From Rotaria sordida (Eukaryota; Rotifera; Eurotatoria; Philodinida; Philodinidae): a stretch of 64,000 nt of DNA. The stretch lies in contig CAJNOL010001432.1 in NCBI GenBank assembly GCA_905250125.1, positions 1 through 64,000 on the forward strand. Reading direction: 5' to 3'. Under the pieces are notes generated by a model. The model was not told the DNA's origin. It did no database searches and saw only the letters and a program-made list of their open reading frames with translations. Made by a program: the position numbers and the translations under genes. Each line of letters begins with the position of its first letter. Position 1 is the first letter of the stretch. Below are positions 36,043 to 45,600 of this stretch, piece after piece.

Positions 36043-39000
36043 ATGACAATGGAGGCAGTTACTCAGTTTAATCACAGTGCAATGGCAAAATTTGTGATCG
36101 CTGGTAATGCTTGTCAATTGATATAGAAAATTTTCTTGAAAATATACTTTTTTTCTTTTTGTTAGGAAAAGCTAATTGTCCACATTATGCCAAAGCAGAA
36201 TTATTAGGAGATTATCTTCAACGAAATTTACCTAATTTTACTATTCATAAATGGTCAATTCAAGCAGAGGTAAGGAACAATCATTCATCTCACATCTCTA
36301 AATCACAGTTAACTATCATCCGAAACTTTTCATCGATACGCTTGTTATGCTATGGACACTCATCCAGGACCTTTCAAAACAGTTGACGAAGTGTGTTTTG
36401 TCATTAGACATTGCGATGTTTAGTGCTCCGTTCTGGGATACGATGCCTTTCATCTACTGTGGCTGGTGCTACAATTGAATTTCTCTAGAAAGATAAAATG
36501 GTATCAAAAATTAAATGAGAATTTTATGTACTCTTAATAGAATCGAGCTCGAAGTTCAGACCAGATCGAACAAGTGGTGCATAAAACACAAAAAAAAAAA
36601 ACGTTCCAACTTTTGATGTTCCGCTATTCTCAAAAAAAAAATCAACCATTGATTGTTTTATTCTCATTTCCTATTCAGTATCTTGAGAGGAAAGACCTTA
36701 GGGCCTAAATCCTATTAAGCTCTTTCATACCTTATCAAGGTCTACTTATGGCCAAAAGATGAAGTCTAAACTCTTTGATCACTTCGGGTAGTTCTCTCGT
36801 AAGTAATAACGAAGAAAAAGAATGATATGAAGAGAAGGCCAAGGAAAAAAATCAAAAGTAATTTTTTTCCTATTGATTTTCGTTATTGTGTTCATTGGAA
36901 ACTAATCATTAGTTACGTGTAATTTTGTATAATAAAATGCGTCCTTTTTATTTATTTAGTCAATGAAGGTGTGAATGTGAGCGCGTAAGAAGACTTACTA
37001 GAGCTCTCGGTTCCGGTTAGCAAAATCGAAAAAACAAGCAATTTCTTTTTCTGTTCCTAAAATTTTTGCTAGGAACCGACAATTTCACCGCAATATACAA
37101 ACTACCGAGTAATTGAGTTTTTTTTAGAAATTTCTACATTTTATCTTCGGGACTCTTTGTGTTCATTACTTCATCAAATAAGTAACTCCTTCAAAAGGTA
37201 GAAGAAAAAGTCAAATAATGAGATAAAACACTAACATACATATGAAATATTAATATTACAGATTCTAAAAAACAATATCATCTTCGTTACTCATTTTAAA
37301 CGTCTTTTTTATTGTTGTAATTGTAGATTTTTATTTAGTTTAGACAGGAGATTACAGAAGATGACTGTTCAACCATCTTTCTTTTCGTTTCAGTTGTATC
37401 AACTTCAGCAATTTTTCTCACTACATGATTTTAATAATGCTAAATTTTTCTGAAAAAATAACAATAGGAGAATTTTTTGCTGACGAGAACAGTCCATCTA
37501 CAATCATGTTCGATGTTTGTACAGCATAAAAATCTTCAACTATAGAAAATAAGATCGATAATTTTAAATTCTATTTCATGTCCACTGAATGAGACATTTG
37601 ATGTCATATATTCATACGGTGTTGTTGATAATATTAAGGAATTTTGTGGTATATCAAAACAGTATGAAAGAGGACCTTTTGATGTTGTCGATTGAGAATC
37701 AAGTAAATTTGTATGAACCGGTGATGGAATAGTAGATAGTATTGTTGGCTGTCGTTTAATAATTTCCGTTTTAACTGACTTAACAACTTTTTCTTGAAAA
37801 TCAGGATTACTACGAAAACTTTTCATGAATAAATGAAGAAAGGTACTGATATAATGTACAGTCCGCGACAAAAATTTAAACGACATCAGTTTTTCAGTAT
37901 TTTTTTACAATTCTTTTTTTCAGTATTTTGTTTTCATATTATGAAGTACGGATATGATTCAAAGGGTGATATAGATAGTATGAGAGGCCAGCTACATGAT
38001 GCATCAAAGAACGAGACTCTGTCTGTTAATATAGATTANNNNNNNNNNNNNNNNNNNNNNNNNNNNNNNNNNNNNNNNNNNNNNNNNNNNNNNNNNNNNN
38101 NNNNNNNNNNNNNNNNNNNNNNNNNNNNNNNNNNNNNNATATTATTCTTGTAGAGCTTTTCAAGGCGCATCTATTTTTAAAAAAAACTAAGCTTTTATCA
38201 TTTACCTACGACAAGATATATGCAAAATAAAAAATGTTGCAAAACTTTTACCCCACCCGTTAGTTCTCAAGAATGACTGAGCTAACCTGAGTATAAGGAG
38301 TACTTCTATATTCCGTCTCAACTTGTGACTGTTAATTTTTATTATAGAAATATCAAATAGTTTATTTAAAAAATTTAAGTATTTATTTTCAAGTTAAATA
38401 TTTTTCAATATTGTTGACATCATGAAATAGCACGATTCTTTTCAATTGTACATTAAAATTTTCATAAATATTTTTCTTTTTCTTTGATTGTTCACCAATC
38501 CGAAGTCGTCCAATATCGATCTCAAATCTAGATTGCTTTAGTAATAATTGTTCAAGAAATAATTTATTATAATCATTTTTTTTTCTTTTTCAATAAATAA
38601 AACATATATCAACGGGATAATTTGACAAGAATATATTATATCAACAGTAAATAATCGATAATAACTTTTTGAATAGATATAAATGTGCAAATTTCATATA
38701 TAGAAGGTGAAAAAGTACTCGATATGCGCTAAAATCTCTGTTCATAAATCAATCTTTACGTTCCTTTAAAACCGATAGATTTTTTTCACATGTAAAAATA
38801 ATTATTGAATTATCTTCATACAAAACGAAACTTTCTCGTAATATAAGACATAAAAGATTATTATGATCAAATTACATCGTGGTTGTTCGCACGATGAACT
38901 GTTTGTAATAATGCTTTATTTAAAGGTAAACTAGTAGTTACAGTCAATAGAGTTTCACGTAATACATCAAGCAGTATGATACGAAGTGATAGTAGCCACT

Positions 39001-40414
39001 CCTAATGTATGTGAACAAATGATGAATAAAAATTTATTGTCAATAAATGTATAGAATGGAGAATGAATATCCATTTATTCTTCATTATCTATTAAAATCA
39101 CGATGATTCGCCAGACATGATATTAAGTATTTACACAACTCCTCCTATTTTTCGATAATTCTAGGGTTGATCTTGATAAAATGAAATTGGAACTAATTGC
39201 AAGGAGACAAAATGAACAGTCACCCATAGGGGAGGATCAAAGGTTAATTTGTTTATTATATGGTTGAATGATTAAATCGTTCAGTGGATACTTGAGCCTC
39301 AGCACCCTCGGATATAGAATGACCTTAATCGAATCATAAGTGGTTGATTGCCTCGATCACACATCTAACAGCGCATACTCAATACGTTGTAACTATTGTA
39401 GTTCGCATAAAGAGTTCAAGCGATTGAACGAGGCTGATTTTCTGTCTGAAGCTGCAGCTAGTGAAAATTGTAGAAAAGATATTGAACTTATGAAACTGCT
39501 TCTGGGTAGTCTCCTATACCTTTACGTCTATAAAAGAGATGTCACAGATACTGATCTAGATTTTTATTATATAATAAGTCCTAATGATCTTAATTGTAAA
39601 ATACGCTGTATACTGCAGATGATCGATTATTATTTACTTGCTTCTATTTTAAATAGTTTATTGAATATTTGAATAAGTTTTGTATTGATTGTCAAAAATT
39701 TTAATCAAATTTATCTATGATTTAGATATTACTGATCTACATATTATTGGAGATATCAATGGTGAATATATTATTGATACAAGTCATTGTCAAACAGTTG
39801 ATTATGAAGGTGCTATATGGGCACGATCATTTTTAAGAAATTCAACAGATATGTTAGCTGATTCGAAATGGATTAAAGAAGTTATTGGAAAGGAAGTTGA
39901 AAATCGAGGTAAATTATTCATAAAATAATTAAATTACATATAGTTTTTTTCCTTTAGATTTTGAACTTTATACTCGTGTTGAACATAATCAAATACTTGT
40001 TCATACTCAAGCATCAGCTATTTTATCGTTTATTCAAGGTATAAATTATATTATTGATTTATTATCATTAATAAAATCTTTGTCTTTTTTTTTGTTCTTT
40101 ATCAGATTGGATCAATGGTTCTAATGATGATTATTCATATTCATGTGTTATGTCTTGTTCAAGTTCTACACTAGGTTTAACAGAAACAAATGATGATGAA
40201 CAAATAAATGAAAATATAATTTGTTCTATACCTGTAATGATGAAAGGTCCAGATGAAATAGTACCTATTGATTTAAAACTATCAAATGATAATCGAATTA
40301 CACTCATTCGAATCATCAAGGTAGATTTTCTCTTTAAATCAATATCAATAACAATTGATCAATCATTTTTTTTATTTATAATAGGACATGCAAGTCAAAT
40401 ATAAAATGGATTGA
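36043..40414 (+). CDS. mdh1b: MDH1B-like gene with both ends present and central exons missing
   Basis: N-terminal exons are 36043-36103 and 36166-36269; they read [20 protein letters not shown] and [13 protein letters not shown] after a 13-residue extension, very close to the MDH1B start (MAKFVLAG..CPYYAKAELLADYLQ). C-terminal exons are 39726-39908, 39958-40038, 40106-40320 and 40385-40414, all in phase. They encode [27 protein letters not shown] and a short tail ending MQVKYKMD. The roughly 250 residues expected between (the Rossmann-type centre) are not found. Instead there is a cut transposon, a 100-N gap and minus-strand fragments. MDH1B is a poorly studied malate-dehydrogenase-like protein linked in animals to ciliated tissue. 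Either the missing exons are in the gap, or this copy is dead. Confidence 0.7.
37536..37826 (-). CDS. Minus-strand 96-residue frame beside a transposon end, unknown
   Basis: The frame runs from an ATG at 37826 to TGA. It starts [19 protein letters not shown] and has the codon choice of local genes (AAT, GAT, TCA, ACA). It is Ser/Thr/Pro-rich. Only 30 bases upstream lies the end of the fold-back transposon at 37859, so the frame may be the remaining 3' part of a longer gene. I do not recognise it. Confidence 0.4.
   Translation of the reverse strand: MKSFRSNPDFQEKVVKSVKTEIIKRQPTILSTIPSPVHTNLLDSQSTTSKGPLSYCFDIPQNSLILSTTPYEYMTSNVSFSGHEIEFKIIDLIFYS
37859..38038 (+). mobile_element. Left part of a TA-flanked fold-back transposon, cut by the gap
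   Basis: It begins with TA followed by CAGTCCGCGACAAAAATTT and runs along ATATTATGAAGTACGGATA and GATTCAAAGGGTGATATAG, closely matching the left arm of the full element at 62980-63905. It ends at the N run, and the right end is not seen after the gap. Confidence 0.7.
38039..38138. other. Assembly gap (100 N)
   Basis: Exactly 100 N. It begins inside a palindromic transposon, which is a typical cause of assembly breaks. Confidence 0.98.
38389..38584 (-). pseudogene. Coding-like fragment, minus strand, C-terminal exon of an unknown gene
   Basis: After an AG at 38585-38586 (minus strand) a frame runs about 65 codons to TGA. It includes [20 protein letters not shown] and [11 protein letters not shown], then a helical end [19 protein letters not shown]. 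Composition and codon choice look like a real exon. I could not connect it in phase to the next fragment, so it may be a relic. Confidence 0.4.
38876..39001 (-). pseudogene. Coding-like fragment, minus strand, internal exon of an unknown gene
   Basis: Bounded by a TTAG acceptor and a GTAATT donor, 42 codons are open. It starts [19 protein letters not shown] and continues [13 protein letters not shown], a regular amphipathic-helix pattern. It probably belonged to the same gene as the fragment at 38389-38584, but the phases (0 and 2) do not match as read. It sits inside the interval where MDH1B central exons would be expected. Confidence 0.4.
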
Positions 40415-40949
40415 TTATCATAAACAATTTTTCATATTTAATCATTTTTTCTTTTTTCTTTTCACATAATTTTTTTCTTTTACACCGTATCGAAATAACA
40501 TATCTTTTTTTTTTTTTTTTTTTGTCTTGATATTACTTTCATCAAACGACTAACATGATGACAAGAAAGAAATAATAATGATGATGATGATGGAGATGAG
40601 TTCGTCTTCTTTTTTTTCTTTTCTCAAGAGATATATTCATGCGATATTGTACGCAATCGTGCATGAAACATTTTTATACCAAAAAAAACAAATCGACATT
40701 GATTTCATCTAGTCCGAAACGATAGAAAAAAAAAAAAGCGTGAGAGAAATTGAATAAGATACATATGCACATCGTTGACATGACTGTACGGTCACCCATC
40801 ATCACACAACCATTGACCGAACGTATAGCATATACACATTAAAATGATTAATATAGGTGTTCATTTTGTTCAATGATGTATACATCGAGTTTCTTCATAT
40901 GAAAATGATCAGATGAATACATGACACATTTAAAAAAAAATATACAATT
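40415..40949. other. Intergenic interval after MDH1B
   Basis: It contains T runs, a GATGATGATGATGATGG tract near 40577 and the upstream region of the next gene. No exon is seen. Confidence 0.5.
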
Positions 40950-42629
40950 ATGTTTCATCAGCCATTTTATTCCCAATCACAACAACAACATCAAACAGCA
41001 TTTCATAATAATCATGGAACAAATCATTTCTTTATGCCAAATAATTCATCTTATTATCATTCAGGTCCTATACCAAATCAAAGTAGTCATCATGTAAATT
41101 TTAGTCGGACTTTTGATTATTTTCCTAAGCCGTCTAATGGTTTTAATTCAATGGGAACAGGTCCATATTATTTTAATGATTTAACAAATCAACAACAATG
41201 GAAACCAAATATGACAAGAAATCAACAACAGTATCATCATATACCAGCATATCATTTTCAAGATAAATCAACATATTATTATATGTCTGAACCAATTATT
41301 ACTAGTAATAATCGTATTACTGTAAAATAAAACTATATTCTTTGATTGGGTTTTTTTTTTCTATTGAAATTATTTTTTTATTTTTTTCTTGATTAGATTC
41401 AATTAACAAAAGTTCATATTGGAAAAAATGGTGATCAACAACGTGTATTTGTTGAACAAGAATTTAGTAATCAAAATGAATTAAAAAAATTTATTAAAAA
41501 TTTAAAAAATAATTTTGAAAAAACATTTAATAATGGTGCTACAGGTGTTTATAATAACAATGAAAATGTTAATGAAAATCAGAATATAAATAATAAAAAA
41601 TCTGGGTAAGATTGTTTCTTTTTTTTTTTTTTTTTTAATTATTAATCAATCAATTTTATTTATTATTTTAGTGTTATTGTTATTGAAGAACCAGATGAAG
41701 AACCAAAAATTTATGAACAAAATGTTTATAATGAAAATATTAATTCAAAACAAAAACCTTCAGAAATCAATTATCCATTAGTTAATATATCACAATCAAC
41801 TAATCATGAACAATATCAACGATCAAAAACTATATCATCAAATTCAACAATTTGTTTAAATCAAAATCGAAAAACTAAAATGAAATATAATCAAAAAAAT
41901 TTCGATAATAATTTAAATAAAAATGAAAAAAAACAAAATCAAAAATCATTTAATTATTATCGTCATCATTATGAATTACCACCAAGATTTCAACAACAAA
42001 TTTTTAATAAAGAAAATTTTTTTCGAATGACAAATGATTTTGATATTCCACAAAAATTTAATATTCATTGGGTATTTTATTTTTTTTATATATATATATT
42101 TGTTTTTTTCAATTTTGTTTTTTAGAAATTCAATAAATATCAACATCCAACACATAATCAACCACCATATTCATATGTTTTACCAATGAATGAAAATCTT
42201 CCTCCATCAACTCCATCAATTTTTCATCATAAAAAAGATTCATATCATCATCCATCAACACCATCACATTTTATTCATCAAAATGATCAACATCGACCTC
42301 AACCATCTTCTCGATATCGTCGTATAAAAAAAAATCGACGAAATCAACCAAAAACAATAATTGAAAATATTCATTTAACAAATAATACACAACAACAAAC
42401 ACGTGTTCATCGTTCAAAATCTGAATGTCAACCAAAAATTTCATTTCAAAATCAATTTAAAAGACAACAATATCTTGATTATAGATTAAATCAAAATCAA
42501 CGACAATTTTTACCATGTTTACAATCTCGTACACCTATATATTATCCTCAAAGACGATTATTTCGAAATACACAAATATATATTCATGTTTTTAATCCTT
42601 ATTATCGTTCGAATATAATTCGTTTTTAA
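40950..42629 (+). CDS. Asn/Gln/His-rich low-complexity protein, unknown
   Basis: Four exons: 40950-41321, 41397-41605, 41672-42071, 42126-42629, all in phase with GT-AG introns of 54-75 bp; 494 residues. Most of it is low complexity, rich in Asn, Gln, His, Tyr and Ser, like prion-like domains of RNA-associated proteins. One block looks structured: exon 2 starts IQLTKVHIGKNGDQQRVFVE and continues FSNQNELKKFIKNLKNNF. A basic stretch (YRRIKKNRRNQ) follows in exon 4, then a Tyr/Arg-rich end. No signal peptide or membrane segment is seen. I do not recognise the family. Its stop codon is 2 bp from the stop of the convergent endostatin gene. Confidence 0.8.
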
Positions 42630-42631
42630 TA

Positions 42632-45600
42632 TTAATGATAATTTATTCTTTGACAATTTGTTTCAATACAAAAAATTCCCATATTTGTGTCACTTATTGA
42701 ACATGGCCATGTATATTGTTGATGAAATAATCCATGTTTACCATCTGGTATACGACTTGCAATACCAGATAAACTTGAATCTTGTCGACTCCAATCATGA
42801 CCTAGATAATAAATAATAATAATAAAAATAATACTAATAATCAATTAACAAAACGATATATATGTTATTGCGTTTTTTTTTTCATTCTTACATGTATCAC
42901 TTGAAGCTGTTCCATTGACATAAGTACCATGCCACCAATATTGAAATCTATAGAAACAAAAAAAAAGTAATCTATTAAGAGGACCTTTTCAGAATTGATA
43001 ATCTTCATTCGAACTCATATTTTGTTGATTATTACAACCCATAAGTATAGATAAAAGTTCTAGGAAGAATTGTACCATTAGCATTTTCTTCTTGAGTTAT
43101 GATCATTTTATTGAATTTTTCATTTACGAGAAAACATTCTCAAGTGATCCGCTCCGTTTTGATTCATTCATACCTCATTCGATGGAGTATATTGAAATAA
43201 GAAAAAGTCTAAAAGGATTTTTGTTCTTGACCTACTGATGAAGAGTTATGACCGGTTTAATGTGAACCAGGCATTTCGGAAGAACTCAAAATGAAGAGTT
43301 TCAAGCTGAAATTTTATCTATAGATAGATTTTATAGTCCTGAAAGTTTCAACAAAAACGAACATACCTTTGGCGAGTTATTCAATTTTCAAAAAAAAAAT
43401 AAACAGCTATTTACCATAGGAGGGCACAATAATCCAGTTTAGTTAACTTTAAGGACTATTCTAATGACTATAAAATCTATCTATAGATAAAATTTTAGCT
43501 TGAAATTCTTCATTTTAAGTTTTTCCGAAATACCTGGCTCACAATAAAACGGTCATAACTCTTACATCAGTAGGCTAAGGGCATGAATCCTTTTAGACTT
43601 TTTCTTATTTTAATATACTCTATCGAATGAGGTATGAACGAAGTGGATCACTTGGGAATATTTCCTTGTAAGTGGAAAAATCAGTAAAATGGTCATAAAT
43701 TTCGAAGAAAGCTTAAATTTTCTTACAATTTTTCTTAGAATAATGTTCCCAGCATACGGATCTAATATCGTTGACATTGAAAGAAAACATCTAAGGAGAT
43801 CTCCCTTGTCAACTGAACAAATATTACTTTGCTTTTTGAGTCATTTCTCATGAATTGATAACATAATTTACTAAATATCATAGAAAATTTAATTAAAATT
43901 TTTAGATTCTAATTCGAATAATTATTTTAGTTATAGTATTCTGTCATATACATTTTTATATTTTTAGCTTCGGTCACCAAGACCCGAACTAAAATTGATT
44001 TCTATACATCTGTTTTTCTTACAAATACAATACTATAGCGTAGAACGATAAATAAACAAACATAGAGATGTGTGTGTAAAGTAAAATTGATCTATAGATC
44101 ACATGATAACTGACAGTTGATCATTAATAAGATGAGAAAGATCTACCAAAAAAAAAATTGTTTTACAAGACATATGACAGCTAATGTCTAAGATTACAAT
44201 AAGAATAGATGTTTAATTCAAATTCTCTTTTTTTGGAGTGACGATTTAAAACTCTAGAAGAACAAACATCTATCTTCCGGAAACACAAATCCAAAAAGGC
44301 TAATATGATCTTCAGAAAGACACCGAACCTACACTAAATACAATACTGTTTTGCCTAATATACTGTGCACCTCAAAAGTTTTTCCTCCCTCCTTTTAAAT
44401 TTTGTAGTTTTCATCATTAGACCTTCTTAATTTATTAACTTTCTATATATATAAAGAAAGCCTAGAACGCGCTGCATCTTATGGCATATTTACATCGAAC
44501 AACAAATACAGTTTGAAGTATAAAAGGTGTATTAGAAAAAGACGTTACATTTTTTTTCTGGTGCAAAAATTGTTCACAAAATCTTAAAATATATGAAGTG
44601 TAACTAGTTTTTAAGACAACTTTTGATTGAAACAAGATAAATATCTGCGGTTTTCACCGTTAGAAAGAGGACATAAAGATGTATCAAATTCTATACTTCG
44701 CATGACTCTGATAAGTTTTGTTAGGGTCTTCAGCGAACTTTTCTTCAAAAACCGAGATTTCTATAGAGGATAAAGTGAAGTTTTTTTTCAAAAAATATGA
44801 AAAAGTCGATTTTTTAAGAAAAGTTCATTAAAGATCTTAACAAAACTTATCAAAGACATGCGAAGTATAGAATTCGATGCATCTTTATGTCCTTTTTCTA
44901 ACGGTGAAAACCGCAGATTTTTATCTCGTTTCGATCAAAAATTATTCTAAAACTTAGTTACATTTCATACATTTTAAGATTTTGATCAATTTGTACAGTA
45001 AAAAAAAATGTAACATCTTTTTCAAATACACTTTTTATACTTCAAACTGTATTTGTTGTTCAATGTAAATATACCATAAGATGCAGCGCGTTCTAGGCTT
45101 TCTTTCTATATATAGGAAGTTAATAAATTAAAAAGGTCTAGTGATGAAAACTAAAAAATACAAAAGGGGGGAAGGAAAAACTTTTGAGGTGCACAGTAAT
45201 ATCACATCTTTACAATAAAATGAATACATTGATCATTTTAATAGATAAATGAAGTCTTATATGGATATTTGAATATCTATAAATTCAAATATTTAATTCT
45301 ATGACTGATAGGAATGTACTGTTATTTCGATTGATGATTCTATTTGAATCAAAATATGAAACTTACTGAGGTTTTAATCCTTGTACATCAAGAATTTCAT
45401 TTTGTGGTGGTTTTTGTTGAAATATATCTTCAATTGTGTCAAATAAAATTTTCTCCTTCAAAAAACAAAAAAAAATATTTATAAAAATAATTTTTATAGA
45501 AAAAAAAAAAAAAAAAAAACCTAACATGCATATTAACAATTGTTGCACTAACACAAATACCAGTAAATAAATTTGATAACCATTGTGTTCTTGTTGACAT

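Noticed and set aside
39340-39672. 110-codon + strand frame in the MDH1B interval
   Set aside because: It has no match to the missing MDH1B centre, no supporting splice signals, and its second half is low-information AT sequence. Only the possibility of a relic remains.
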